NCBI RefSeq assembly: GCF_018555455.1
Contig: NZ_JAFEJU010000001.1
Location: 124,001 to 188,000 of the forward strand
Direction: 5' to 3'
DNA from: Bifidobacterium colobi
GTDB lineage: Bacteria; Actinomycetota; Actinomycetes; Actinomycetales; Bifidobacteriaceae
Length of the DNA stretch: 64,000 bases
Of this stretch, positions 19,671 to 28,451 are shown piece by piece. Each line of letters begins with the position of its first letter. Positions within the stretch are counted from its first letter, which is position 1. A program made the position numbers and the translations under genes. The notes under the pieces are model-generated. The model saw only the letters and a program-made list of their open reading frames with translations. It did no database searches and had not been told where the DNA came from.

Positions 19671-20617
19671 CGAGTCACCTCCGCAGCCGACTTGGTCTGA
19701 TATTCAACTTGGTTATGGGTTAATGCCATGTAGGCTTCCTCAAGGGATGCGCGCTCTTCGATAAGTTCGTAGGTGATGAGTCCGGCTTGGGCGAACACGT
19801 GGGCTGCGGCTACCAGGTCGGCGCCGATGATGCGAAAGACTTCCCCGACAGGAGGATCTGCAGGCGCGCGCTGATCGGATACAACGCGCACTTCCTGAGC
19901 AGCGGCGAAAATCGACCTGAGTTTGTCTGGTTCAGGGGTGACCACGCGAATGGAGCGCGTGGAATGCTCGGCTACAAACTTGCTGACTGTCGTGGTTTCC
20001 AGAATATGACCTTGCCCGATGATGACGAGGTCGTCTGCGGTAAGCGCCACTTCGCTCATGAGATGCGAGCTCAAGAGTACGGCACGTCCTTGTGCGGCGT
20101 AATAGCGGCATAATTCACGTACCCATTTCACGCCTTCCGGGTCGAGTCCGTTAATGGGCTCATCCAGCACCAGATTATGAGGGTCGCCTAAGAGGGCTGC
20201 GGCAATGGACAGACGCTGGCTCATGCCGAGCGAAAAACGTCCGGCTTGGCTTTTGGCCACATTGGTCAGGCCGGTCATATCAATGACTTCGTCTACGCGA
20301 CGTTTGGGAATGTTGTTGGTGTACGCCAGCGCGAGCAGGTGATCACGTGCCGAACGTGACCGATGCGCGGATTTGGCATCCAGCACTGCTCCGACCGTGC
20401 GCATGGGAGCGCGCAGCTTGGTGAACGGCTTACCATCGATGAGCGCTTGCCCACTATCCGGGGCGATAAGCCCCAACATGGCACGCATGGTAGTGGATTT
20501 GCCTGCTCCATTAGGCCCCAAAAAACCGGTGACCTTGCCATCCTCGGCAGTGAAGGTCACCTTGTTCAATGCTTGTTTGGTCTTGAATCGCTTGCTGAGC
20601 CCCTCAACCTCAATCAT
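19667..20617 (-). CDS. ABC transporter ATP-binding protein
   Basis: ATPase partner of the following ABC-2 permease. The 316-residue protein begins MIEVEGLSKRFKTKQALNKV and shows Walker A (GPNGAGKST), a signature sequence FSLGMSQRLSIAAALL, Walker B NLVLDEP and the switch histidine region LLSSHLMSEV. The C-terminal 90 residues are the regulatory extension common in ABC-2 systems (ILETTTVSKFVAEHSTRSI). It is the first gene of the two-gene unit. Systems of this kind are often drug or peptide exporters, but no regulator or biosynthetic gene sits beside it. Confidence 0.93.
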   Translation of the reverse strand: MIEVEGLSKRFKTKQALNKVTFTAEDGKVTGFLGPNGAGKSTTMRAMLGLIAPDSGQALIDGKPFTKLRAPMRTVGAVLDAKSAHRSRSARDHLLALAYTNNIPKRRVDEVIDMTGLTNVAKSQAGRFSLGMSQRLSIAAALLGDPHNLVLDEPINGLDPEGVKWVRELCRYYAAQGRAVLLSSHLMSEVALTADDLVIIGQGHILETTTVSKFVAEHSTRSIRVVTPEPDKLRSIFAAAQEVRVVSDQRAPADPPVGEVFRIIGADLVAAAHVFAQAGLITYELIEERASLEEAYMALTHNQVEYQTKSAAEVTR

Positions 20618-20741
20618 GATTCAACTGTAGCCGATAAACCGACACTACTTGCGGGAGTGTCAATGTAAACCGCCCCCATGCAGGTAAACAGCTGAAGAAT
20701 TCTGTGAGCAACTATCCCGTATCTTCGGAACCGGTAGCAGT

Positions 20742-21650
20742 TCAGACTGTTACCGGAGCTGCATGTTGCGCAATCCATGCATGCATGGCTACAGCTGCCG
20801 CCGCACCGGCGTTGATGGACCGCACGGAACCGAACTGGGAGATGTAGACCACATCGTCCGCGAGGTCGAGGGCTTTTTGGCTCAGACCTGGACCTTCCGC
20901 GCCGAACAGCAGCAGGCAACGCTTGGGGAACTGATAGGTTTCCATAGGCACTGCGCCTGGAATGATATCCAGTGCGATAACGCGAGCTGCTTGCAGCTCT
21001 TTGATGCGAAGGTCTGCGTCGGCAAGTTCCTCCATTGCGTGCTGCATGGGAGAGCCCGCACCAGTGCTGTTCGCGCTGAATGAATCAGGAATCAATGACT
21101 GCGCCCCAAATTCAGTGGCATTCGCACCATATTGGTGAATGTGGATGGCAGCTGCAGCAGCCCGCGCACGCTCGGCTGCGATTTCTCCGGCAATGCGATG
21201 ATGCCAGCATTCCACCAATTCGGCGATGGATGGATGATGCTCTACATGCTGGTAGAGCTCGGTCATCAAAGCACCTTTGCGGTTCCACTTGTGCGGGCCG
21301 ACGATATGCACTCGCTTGGCTTGGAAGGCGTTGGCGGTTCGTACCATGGAACCGATGTTGAAGTCATGGGTCCAGTTTTCCACAGCGACTTCGAAATCAT
21401 GGCGTCCGCGCGTATCCAAATCGTCTTTGATGGCTTGCACCGACCAATAGCGGTAGCGGTCGAGCACGTTGCGCCGATCGCCATCGTTCAACAGCGCGGT
21501 ATCGAAACGTGCATCATAATTCGGTGATGCAGGGTCATCCGGGCGCGGTTCGCCAGGGTGAGTCTCGCTCCACGGTCCTACGCCGACTTCGCGGAATTCA
21601 GGTTCGCCCGAAGCTTTGGCGGCCAAGGAAATCTGGTTCGGTGCGTGCAC
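20742..21650 (-). CDS. SpoU/TrmH family RNA 2'-O-methyltransferase
   Basis: SPOUT-class enzyme expected to methylate a ribose in tRNA or rRNA using S-adenosylmethionine. The 302-residue protein has a 70-residue N-terminal extension, then motif 1 (NFDFNIGSMVRTANAF-like: WTHDFNIGSMVRTANAFQAKRVHIVG), motif 2 (CLLLFGAEGPGLSQKAL) and motif 3 (YISQFGSVRSINAGAAAAVAM), which together form the knotted SAM site. Motif 3 normally reads SLNVS; here it is SINAGAA. The central insert (about residues 125-215) is variable. The start is a GTG at 21650 with AGGAG 5 bases upstream. The RNA target is unknown. Confidence 0.9.
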   Translation of the reverse strand: MHAPNQISLAAKASGEPEFREVGVGPWSETHPGEPRPDDPASPNYDARFDTALLNDGDRRNVLDRYRYWSVQAIKDDLDTRGRHDFEVAVENWTHDFNIGSMVRTANAFQAKRVHIVGPHKWNRKGALMTELYQHVEHHPSIAELVECWHHRIAGEIAAERARAAAAAIHIHQYGANATEFGAQSLIPDSFSANSTGAGSPMQHAMEELADADLRIKELQAARVIALDIIPGAVPMETYQFPKRCLLLFGAEGPGLSQKALDLADDVVYISQFGSVRSINAGAAAAVAMHAWIAQHAAPVTV

Positions 21651-21772
21651 TATTGCTCCTCTGCAAGCATCAGCATCGTGAGACGAGTCGTTGATTCTCT
21701 ATGGAATATGGAACACGTCTCACAACAGTCGCCTCGGCTTTCCTCGCGTACGGAGGGAAGCCTACGACACGA

Positions 21773-22402
21773 TTAACGAAGTTCGGATTCGTCAAACACT
21801 TGGACGAAAGGCAGTACCTGGCTGTCTCCTGTTGTCGGATTGACTACGTTGATGTCCTTGGCTCCGCCGCCGACAAGCGATGCAATAGCCACGACTTCGG
21901 CTCCCAGCTGCTTGACGATGCCGAAGTCGAGACCCAATTCGTTACCGTTACGCAGGGTGACCAGCGAGCTTGTCTGTACATAGGATTTTTCGGACAGCCA
22001 AGCGTCCAGCAGCACCACTCGGCGGCCTTCGATGGATGGCCCCTTGATAGAGGGGTATACGAAGTCCATTACAAAACCATCCAAGTCCTCGCCACGGGAG
22101 GCGGCGGCCTGAATCATGGCGGACACCATCGGCACTGCAGCTGCCGTCAATGCGCCGACCGCGTCGAAATCATCGACTGAGTAGCCGGCGTCTTCCAAGG
22201 CATCGATGAGCACATGACCCATAATCGGCGCTGCGTGGTGGTCAAAGGTCACTGCAGCCAGTTCGGAGAACGGGCGATCCACCACATGCTCTTTCAGCAA
22301 AGTGGCGAGCTGCTCACGCGGGTCCATCATGGCGAAGTTAGTGGTGTTCTTCGCGCCGGCTAGATCCGGCGTGCCAGTCGGGCGGAATCCTGATTCAGTC
22401 AT
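21773..22402 (-). CDS. PyrE-like phosphoribosyltransferase-fold protein with altered PRPP loop
   Basis: The 209-residue protein resembles actinobacterial orotate phosphoribosyltransferase: a TTNFAMMDPREQLATLLKEH N-terminus, the VGALTAAAVPMVSAMIQAAASRG block, and GRRVVLLDAW followed by a helix and a final strand GAEVVAIASLVGGG. However, the expected PRPP-binding loop (two acidic residues then TTG) reads LLDAWLSEKSYVQTS, so only one acidic residue remains and the threonine-glycine pair is missing. The PyrE loop lysines are also not obvious. It may be a catalytically altered paralog; no other pyrimidine gene is in the window. A pyrE annotation by similarity alone would be doubtful. Confidence 0.75.
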   Translation of the reverse strand: MTESGFRPTGTPDLAGAKNTTNFAMMDPREQLATLLKEHVVDRPFSELAAVTFDHHAAPIMGHVLIDALEDAGYSVDDFDAVGALTAAAVPMVSAMIQAAASRGEDLDGFVMDFVYPSIKGPSIEGRRVVLLDAWLSEKSYVQTSSLVTLRNGNELGLDFGIVKQLGAEVVAIASLVGGGAKDINVVNPTTGDSQVLPFVQVFDESELR

Positions 22403-22524
22403 GGTGCAAGCCTATCGCCTGAGGGGGTCAGAGAGCGGGACCAGTAGAAGAACATACACTGCCCATATTCCCTGCACATCACCTTGTACAACCGTTCCTA
22501 GGCCATCAATCTCACGCATCGCAG

Positions 22525-23958
22525 TCAAACCACCTGACCGCTCTCACCGTCCGGCGGCACGACTTCGGGTGCGGAAAGCTCACTGATGTTGCCTTTGTCG
22601 GATTCGATAAGCGGCACTTGCGCAATCACTTTGGACGGCTCGATTATCTGCAATTTGCGAGCCGTAGGCAGCACGCGGCGTTCCAGGCTTGCCGCGAACT
22701 TGTTGTAAGCGCCAACCGTCTTGGAAATCTGGGTTCCCAGTTTGGTGGCGTAATCGCCCAATACCGCGAATCGTTCATAGATTTCACGCGACAGATCAAA
22801 CAGCTGCTTGGCATCATCAGTCAGCGATTGCTGCTGCCATGCGTAGGCCACGGATTTCAGCACCGCCCACAACGTCACCGGAGAGGTCAGCGCCACCTTA
22901 CGGGAGAATGCATCATCCATTAATGTGGGATCAGCTTCGAGGGCGGCCTGCAGCAATGACTCGTTGGGGATGAATGCCACGACGAAATCCGGTGCGGTCG
23001 CAAACGCGTTCCAATAGGCCTTCTCCCCCAGCGCGCGCACATGCTCTCGCAATGCTTTGGCGTGGGAACGCAGCAGCTCATCACGCCGGGCCAACTCCTC
23101 AGGACTTGCGGTTTCAGGAATCTCACATGCCCGCTGATAATCGGCATATGGCACTTTGGCATCGATGGGAATGGTTTTGCCGCCGGGCAGATGGACAATC
23201 ATATCCGGGCGCAGCGTGCGCCCATCGGCACCGGTAACCACTACCTGTGTATCGAAATCCACATGCTCTAGAAGACCTGCTGATTCGACAATGTTCTTCA
23301 ACTGCGCCTCGCCCCATGCGCCACGCACCTTGTTGTTGCGCAACGCAGCGGAAAGCGAGCTGGTCTCTTTGTCCAGTCGGACTTGCTGATCGTTCAGCCC
23401 TTTGAGCTGAGCGCCCAGCGCACCCATCTCCTGTTTACGGCCTTCTTCGATCTGCGCGACCTTATTTTGCAGGGCATCGAGGTTTCTGGCAACCGGGGCG
23501 AGCGCCTCCAGTACCTTGCTCTGCTCTTTCAGCCGCGCTTCCTGCTCCTGGCGCTTCACTTCGGCGGCTTGCATGTCGGCCAATCGCTTTTCTTCAGCCG
23601 CCTTTGCTTCGGCGTTGCGGCGTTCCTCCGCTTCAGCCGCAGCACGTTCCCGCTCATGCTGTATGCGAATCTGTTCAGCCTGCTGCGCCTGCGTCAACTG
23701 CGATTTCACGAAGGCAAGCTGCTGGTTCAGCCCCTCAATCTGAGCGCGTGCGGCAGCGTTGGCAGCACCGAGTTCAGCCGATTCATGACGTGCATCCTGG
23801 AGCAGGGCCCGGGACTCCTCCAGTTCCTCCGTCTTGGCATTACGAGCCATTTCCTGGCCTTTATTTCTGCCCAGTACGAAGCCCGCGAAGAGTCCCAGAC
23901 CTGCACCGACCACCAATACCGCAATCAGCAGTATCACGTTTCCCGTTTGTTCAAACAT
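22525..23958 (-). CDS. rmuC: RmuC family DNA recombination protein
   Basis: RmuC-type proteins limit inversions and recombination at repeats and carry a restriction-endonuclease-like domain. The 477-residue protein starts with one membrane anchor (VILLIAVLVVGAGLGLFAGFVLG), then a long coiled coil rich in Glu, Ala and Gln (residues about 35-190). The globular RmuC domain follows: NNKVRGAWGEAQLKNIVESAGLLEHVDF, LRPDMIVHLPGGKTIPIDAKVPYADYQRA (core PDxxVxLPxGKxxxIDaKvp motif) and DFVVAFIPNESLLQAAL. Length and order are typical. It is transcribed alone, downstream of csoR with a hairpin between them. Confidence 0.94.
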   Translation of the reverse strand: MFEQTGNVILLIAVLVVGAGLGLFAGFVLGRNKGQEMARNAKTEELEESRALLQDARHESAELGAANAAARAQIEGLNQQLAFVKSQLTQAQQAEQIRIQHERERAAAEAEERRNAEAKAAEEKRLADMQAAEVKRQEQEARLKEQSKVLEALAPVARNLDALQNKVAQIEEGRKQEMGALGAQLKGLNDQQVRLDKETSSLSAALRNNKVRGAWGEAQLKNIVESAGLLEHVDFDTQVVVTGADGRTLRPDMIVHLPGGKTIPIDAKVPYADYQRACEIPETASPEELARRDELLRSHAKALREHVRALGEKAYWNAFATAPDFVVAFIPNESLLQAALEADPTLMDDAFSRKVALTSPVTLWAVLKSVAYAWQQQSLTDDAKQLFDLSREIYERFAVLGDYATKLGTQISKTVGAYNKFAASLERRVLPTARKLQIIEPSKVIAQVPLIESDKGNISELSAPEVVPPDGESGQVV

Positions 23959-23977
23959 GCCCTCAGTATTGCATGAG

Positions 23978-24014
23978 TTTTTCGAGAGGGAATATTTTTT
24001 CCCTCTCGATTTTT
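23978..24014 (-). terminator. Bidirectional-looking terminator between csoR and rmuC
   Basis: A 10-bp stem (CGAGAGGGAA with TTCCCTCTCG) with flanking T-runs on both sides (TTTTT before, TTTTT after). It lies just past the csoR stop. Confidence 0.8.
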
Positions 24015-24048
24015 ATGGTGCATGATGGAAGAGCCTTGTTCCACGGTC

Positions 24049-24330
24049 CTATGATTTGACCAACCTCGCGATGGCCGCCGAAGCCTCTTTGAGCTTCTCG
24101 TCAGCCACCGCCCCGCCCTCAATCGATGCCTGACGAATGCAGTGACCAAGATGATCATCCAGCAACAACAATGCCACAGACTTCAACGCCGAGTTCGAAG
24201 CGGAAATCTGTGTGAGGATATCGATGCAGTATTTGTCGTCCTCCACCATCTGCTCGATGGCGCGCACTTGTCCTTCAATACGGCGAAGGCGGGCCACGAT
24301 CTTTGCTTTGTCACCGCTGTACCCGTGCAT
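24049..24330 (-). CDS. csoR: CsoR-type copper-sensing repressor
   Basis: Four-helix DUF156 repressor that releases DNA when it binds Cu(I). In the 93-residue protein the canonical ligands are present: Cys35 (DDKYCIDIL), His60 and Cys64 (DDHLGHCIRQ). The N-terminal GDKAKIVARLRRIEGQVRAIEQM helix is the family hallmark. I chose the ATG at 24330 (MHGYSGDKAK); the frame extends 13 codons upstream without a better start. It is divergent from the copper ATPase, and a palindrome in the shared intergenic region fits its operator. Substrate copper is inferred from the Cys-His-Cys set and the neighbour. Confidence 0.94.
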   Translation of the reverse strand: MHGYSGDKAKIVARLRRIEGQVRAIEQMVEDDKYCIDILTQISASNSALKSVALLLLDDHLGHCIRQASIEGGAVADEKLKEASAAIARLVKS

Positions 24331-24376
24331 GGTTGCACTCCCCTTACTTTTCCGAAAGCTGAACACCACCGATTAT

Positions 24377-24393
24377 ATACCCTATAGGGGTAT
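24377..24393. promoter_or_regulatory. CsoR operator in the csoR-copA intergenic region
   Basis: The palindrome ATACCCTATAGGGGTAT has 6-base arms (ATACCC/GGGTAT) around a T/A-rich centre, matching the known CsoR site pattern of G/C tracts flanked by AT. A further GGGTATAC half lies at 24395-24402. It sits 47 bp before csoR (minus) and 49 bp before the ATPase start (plus), so one site could control both. Confidence 0.8.
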
Positions 24394-24441
24394 TGGGTAT
24401 ACACTATGGATTGAGTAGAATACCAAGAGGAAGGAGCGAGC

Positions 24442-27129
24442 ATGGGGTTCAACATATTCGCCTTGGTGGCGGCACTGCTAGCGGCAGCCGCCATTACATG
24501 GGCAATTCTGCGATTCTTCTTCGCGCCGCAACGCGGAGCATCCGGCACCATCAATAACGGGCAACAACACGCAACCATCACGGTCAAAGGCGGCTACTCC
24601 CCGGCAGTGGTGAATATGCAGGCAGGCCTGCCCATCACACTGACGTTCGACCGCCAGGAAACCGGCGAATGCACCTCTCATGTGGTTTTCGGCGATTTGG
24701 GTCTCGATGCGATGCTGCCCGGCAACACCCGCACAGACGTACAGCTGCCGCCCCTGCCCGCCGGTGAATATCCATTCGCCTGTGGCATGAACATGGTGCA
24801 TGGCCTGCTGCGCGTGGAGGGTGAATCCAACGTATCCGCCATCCCGGCCAACGCCCTGCAGCATACTGCGGACGAGCCGCTAGACGCGGCACAAGCCGAG
24901 CAGCGCGAAGCGCAGGAGCGCCGCAATGAAATCAAGGCCCTTACCAAATTGGTGATTATCGGCGCAGTGCTCACTATTCCGGTATTCACCGCCACAATGC
25001 TGCACATGGCCAATCCGATGCTCGTCCCACACTGGATGGTCAACCCTTGGCTGCAAGCCATACTGATCACACCGGTGATGTTCTATTGCGGTCACCCTAT
25101 TCATAGTGTTGGATTCCCGGCCTTGGCCCATCGCTCACCAGACATGAATTCACTGGTTTCGCTGGGTACCACTGCCGCATATGTATATAGCTTGGTCACC
25201 TGTATCGCGCCGTGGATATTCCCCGAAGGCTCTCGCGAGCCATACTTCGAATCGGTGGGCGTGGTCATCACGTTGGTGTTGGTTGGACGGCTCCTTGAGA
25301 ACAAGGCTCGCGAAGGCACCGGCAAGGCCGTACAATCACTGATCAAGCTTCGTCCGCGCACCGCGCACAAGCTGCAGGAAACGGCCACGTTCACGTCTGC
25401 CGCAGCCCAACATGATGCAGCGAATGATGCAAATACCGAAGCTTCCACAGCACTATGGCTGAACCCGGCCAACAGCACCGATATTGACGTCGACGACATC
25501 ACCGCAGGAGATTTGCTCGTAGTGCGCAACGGCGAGCGTGTGCCTACCGATGGCATGGTCGTAGCCGGTAAGGTCACGGTGGACGAGTCGATGATTACCG
25601 GCGAATCCAAGCCAGTCAACAAGACCAAGGATGCGTTGCTCACCGGCGCAACCGTTGTGTTGCACGGTGATTGCGTGATGCGCGCCACTCAGGTCGGCGC
25701 GAACACCGTGCTTTCGCAGATCACAGCAATGGTCGCTCGCGCACAGGCCACTAAAGCTCCGGTGCAGCAGATGGCTGATCGCATCGCGAAGTATTTCGTA
25801 CCGGCGGTCATCATCATCGCGGTATGGACGTTTGCCATTTGGGTGTCGGTTGGCCCTAGCCCGCAATTGGCTCATGCGCTGGTGACCGCGGTCAGCGTGC
25901 TGATTATTGCCTGCCCATGCGCATTGGGTCTTGCCACGCCGCTTTCCGTGACCGTGGCGCTTGGCCTCGGAGCCACAAACGGCGTGCTGGTCACGTCCGC
26001 AAAGGCTTTGGAACAAGCACAGCGCATCGGCACGGTGGTATTCGACAAGACCGGCACCATCACCCGCGGCGTGGTGGATGACAACGCCGCTTGGAACAAG
26101 CCCAGCTACGAACAGGACACCATCAAAGATGGTTCGATCGAGGCGATTGCAGCATTGCGCGCACGCGGCATTCGCACGGTGATGCTATCCGGCGATAAAG
26201 CCGAAGTAGCCGGTCGCATCGCGCGAGAGGTCGGTATCGATACCGTGATCTGCGAGGTCAAACCGGATGGAAAAGCCCATTGGATTGAACAGCTGCAGCG
26301 CGAACGCGACGAACACTACACCGTTGGACAGTCCGGCACCGGAACGGAAGCATCGAACAATGCCGCCAATCAGCGCAACGGATCTACGCTGGCATCAAAG
26401 CCGGCAGCGAATCTCATCGCCATGGTGGGCGACGGCATCAATGACGCGCCCGCACTGGCACAGGCCGACCTCGGCATCGCCATTGGCACCGGCACGGACG
26501 TAGCCATGCAATCGGCCGACGTGACGTTGATGAGTGGCGATCTGCGGGGCGTACTCAAGACCATCAATCTTTCCGAAGCCACCATGCGCAATATTCGCGA
26601 GAATCTGGGTTGGGCATTTGGATACAACATCATCGGCATCCCCGTCGCCGCTGGCGTACTGTTCCCGTTCACCGGCTGGCTGCTCAGCCCGATGATCGCG
26701 GGACTCGCCATGGCATTGAGCTCCGTTTGCCTGGTGCTGAACGCCAACCGTCTGCATATGGCGCATATCAACACGAATATCAGCGCCGGCCTCAATGCCA
26801 GCACCGCAGCGTCATCGCCTACTCCCAACGCGAACAACTCGGTATCAGAAGGTCACGAACCCACTATCATCGTCGATGATCGTACCGAGCTCACACATCT
26901 GTCCGGCCAATCACACAACACCAAGGAGAATCCTATGGATATGAACATGCACATGCATCACAACGCTCCCATGGATGGCGAAACCGCAACCGATCCGGTA
27001 TGCGGCATGACCGTCAGCGTGAACGCAGACGCGATCACCAGAGAATATGAAGGCAAGACCTACTACTTCTGCGGCGAGCATTGCGCCAACAACTTCGCCA
27101 AGGCCCCGCAGATCTTCCTGGAGAAGTAA
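24442..27129 (+). CDS. CopA-like copper P1B-type ATPase with cupredoxin-like and YHS domains, apparently lacking the N-domain
   Basis: Expected to export Cu(I) across the membrane. In order: N-terminal membrane segment and a cupredoxin-like domain (HATITVKGGYSPAVVNM, ending CGMNMVHGLLRV), four N-terminal helices, actuator loop with TGES (MITGESKPV), the CPC ion-path motif (IACPCALGLATP), the phosphorylation site DKTGTITRG, hinge GDGINDAPAL, two last helices, a His/Met-rich linker and a C-terminal YHS domain (DPVCGMTVSV...YYFCGEHCANNF). Between DKTGTITRG and the P-domain strand DTIKDGSIEAI only about 20 residues remain; the nucleotide-binding domain with the SEHP and GxGxxG motifs, normally over 100 residues, is missing without a frameshift. 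ATPase activity is therefore doubtful. It follows a CsoR operator and ends at a bidirectional terminator. Confidence 0.88.
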   Translation: MGFNIFALVAALLAAAAITWAILRFFFAPQRGASGTINNGQQHATITVKGGYSPAVVNMQAGLPITLTFDRQETGECTSHVVFGDLGLDAMLPGNTRTDVQLPPLPAGEYPFACGMNMVHGLLRVEGESNVSAIPANALQHTADEPLDAAQAEQREAQERRNEIKALTKLVIIGAVLTIPVFTATMLHMANPMLVPHWMVNPWLQAILITPVMFYCGHPIHSVGFPALAHRSPDMNSLVSLGTTAAYVYSLVTCIAPWIFPEGSREPYFESVGVVITLVLVGRLLENKAREGTGKAVQSLIKLRPRTAHKLQETATFTSAAAQHDAANDANTEASTALWLNPANSTDIDVDDITAGDLLVVRNGERVPTDGMVVAGKVTVDESMITGESKPVNKTKDALLTGATVVLHGDCVMRATQVGANTVLSQITAMVARAQATKAPVQQMADRIAKYFVPAVIIIAVWTFAIWVSVGPSPQLAHALVTAVSVLIIACPCALGLATPLSVTVALGLGATNGVLVTSAKALEQAQRIGTVVFDKTGTITRGVVDDNAAWNKPSYEQDTIKDGSIEAIAALRARGIRTVMLSGDKAEVAGRIAREVGIDTVICEVKPDGKAHWIEQLQRERDEHYTVGQSGTGTEASNNAANQRNGSTLASKPAANLIAMVGDGINDAPALAQADLGIAIGTGTDVAMQSADVTLMSGDLRGVLKTINLSEATMRNIRENLGWAFGYNIIGIPVAAGVLFPFTGWLLSPMIAGLAMALSSVCLVLNANRLHMAHINTNISAGLNASTAASSPTPNANNSVSEGHEPTIIVDDRTELTHLSGQSHNTKENPMDMNMHMHHNAPMDGETATDPVCGMTVSVNADAITREYEGKTYYFCGEHCANNFAKAPQIFLEK
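26923..26937 (+). promoter_or_regulatory. Internal ribosome binding site and ATG for a free YHS domain
   Basis: AAGGAG at 26923-26928 stands 6 bases before an in-frame ATG at 26935. Translation from it would give a 64-residue peptide, MDMNMHMHHNAPMDG plus the YHS domain, identical to the C-terminus of the ATPase. The spacing and match are as good as at real starts in this window, but usage is not shown. Confidence 0.5.
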
Positions 27130-27142
27130 TCGAGCTACATAG

Positions 27143-27183
27143 AAAAAAATGACCTCCACCGTAACAGTGGAGGTCATTTTTTA
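27143..27183. terminator. Bidirectional terminator between copA-like gene and glpF
   Basis: The stem ATGACCTCCAC with GTGGAGGTCAT and a 7-base loop is flanked by AAAAAAA on the left and TTTTTT on the right, serving the converging transcripts. Confidence 0.9.
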
Positions 27184-27225
27184 TACGCCGATATCCTCAA
27201 TCAGACGAATCGAGCGGCACACACA

Positions 27226-27960
27226 TCAGGCGCCGAAGAAGAACACGAACATCCAGCAACCGATGATGGCACCAACAATCGGAGCCACAACCGGAATCCA
27301 AGCCTCGCCCCAACGGGAAGAGCCCTTGGACGGAATCGGCAGAATGGCGTGAAGCAATCGCGGCATAAGATCGCGCGCCGGGTTCAGACCAGGGCCGGTC
27401 GGACCACCCATAGAGGTCACAAGACCCCACACAATGAAGCCGACCACGATGGAAGCGGCAGCGTAATCCTGCTTGCCCCACGGCAGGGAGAGGCAGCACA
27501 GTGCACCAAAGACGAGCACGAGGGTACCGAACATCTCATTGAGGAAGTAGTTGGCCTTGTCGTTGTGAGCATCGGTGGTGCAGAAAGTACCGAGAATAGC
27601 CTCAGCATCCTCGGTCTCCTTGTAATGCGGCCAATAAGTCAGGTACACGATGAACTGGCCCAGAGCGGCACCGAGCAGCTGAGCAATAATGTACGGCAGC
27701 ACTTCGTCCCACGGGAACAAACCGTTAATAGCCTGAGCAAGAGTCATGGCCGGGTTGATGTGAGCGCCGGAGACGGCACCGAACATCAGCACCGGGAACA
27801 TCACGCCGAAGCCATAGCCCATGGCGATGTTCAGCCAGCCGGCATGATGGCCCTTGGTGTTCTTAAGTTCGACGTTGGCCACAGAACCGTTGCCGAAAAT
27901 CATCAGAATGGCGGTGCCGAAGAATTCGGCAGCCAGCTTGGTAAAGAGGGAGTATTCCAC
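27226..27960 (-). CDS. glpF: Glycerol uptake facilitator, MIP/aquaporin family
   Basis: Passive membrane channel for glycerol or related polyols. The 244-residue protein has six membrane helices and two half-helices carrying NPA motifs: SGAHINPAMTLAQ and GPGLNPARDLMPR. The aspartate after the second NPAR is the glycerol-facilitator signature that distinguishes it from water-only aquaporins. I chose the GTG at 27960 (MEYSLFTKLAAEFFG), with AGAAGAAG just upstream, because the ATG at 28026 would add 22 residues that the family lacks. No glpK or glpD is adjacent, so it is a single-gene unit with its own terminator. Confidence 0.9.
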   Translation of the reverse strand: MEYSLFTKLAAEFFGTAILMIFGNGSVANVELKNTKGHHAGWLNIAMGYGFGVMFPVLMFGAVSGAHINPAMTLAQAINGLFPWDEVLPYIIAQLLGAALGQFIVYLTYWPHYKETEDAEAILGTFCTTDAHNDKANYFLNEMFGTLVLVFGALCCLSLPWGKQDYAAASIVVGFIVWGLVTSMGGPTGPGLNPARDLMPRLLHAILPIPSKGSSRWGEAWIPVVAPIVGAIIGCWMFVFFFGA

Positions 27961-28069
27961 TGCTTCTTCTTTTCTCGTTCTAGTGAATAATGTGACCCGC
28001 AGCGGCCGAATGGCCAAGTCACGCAAACGGGATAAGTGTACGCCGAGGGCTGAACGTGAGATTAACGGA

Positions 28070-28107
28070 GAAAAAACAAAAAACCGGAACCTTTCGGTTC
28101 CGGTCTG
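28070..28107 (-). terminator. Terminator of the tRNA-Lys gene
   Basis: ACCGGAAC with GTTCCGGT around a 6-base loop is followed on the minus strand by TTTTTTGTTTTTT, immediately after the tRNA. Confidence 0.85.
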
Positions 28108-28111
28108 TTTG

Positions 28112-28185
28112 TGCCCCCGCAGGGATTCGAACCCTGGACACGCTGATTAAGAGTCAGCTGCTCTAACCAACTGAGCTACAGGGGC
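28112..28185 (-). tRNA. tRNA-Lys (anticodon CTT)
   Basis: The complement folds as a complete cloverleaf: acceptor GCCCCTG pairing with CGGGGGC (one T-G), D-arm AGCTCAGTTGGTTAGAGC, anticodon loop ACTCTTAAT within CTGA...TCAG, T-arm with GGTTCGAATCC. The anticodon CTT reads AAG. The CCA end is not encoded; the discriminator is A. Confidence 0.97.
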
Positions 28186-28397
28186 GTTGGCTAGCTGTTG
28201 AAGTGTTCCTTGCAACGAGTGATAAATATACTCAGATTCTCTTCGAACGCAAGCCTCGGCGTGTCGCCCGGAATTTCAACGTTTTTATTTTCGTGATTTT
28301 TCAACGGAACGTCGACTCCGCACGCACAGTAAGCATGTCATCATCACAGCTTCACAAAATACACACACTATGATTGCTGCTGAGTCCGTCCATGATT

Positions 28398-28436
28398 ATG
28401 AGATACCCGTATGAGATACCCGTATGAGATACCCCG
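28398..28436. repeat. Three tandem copies of a 13-bp repeat
   Basis: ATGAGATACCCGT occurs at 28398 and 28411, and a third copy with one base change (ATGAGATACCCCGT) at 28424. Such short arrays often vary in copy number between strains. Confidence 0.85.
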
Positions 28437-28451
28437 TAATTCCTTACCAGT

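Noticed and set aside
27961..28026. ATG at 28026 as the glpF start
   Set aside because: It adds 22 basic residues absent from the family; the GTG at 27960 has a suitable upstream AGAAGAAG.
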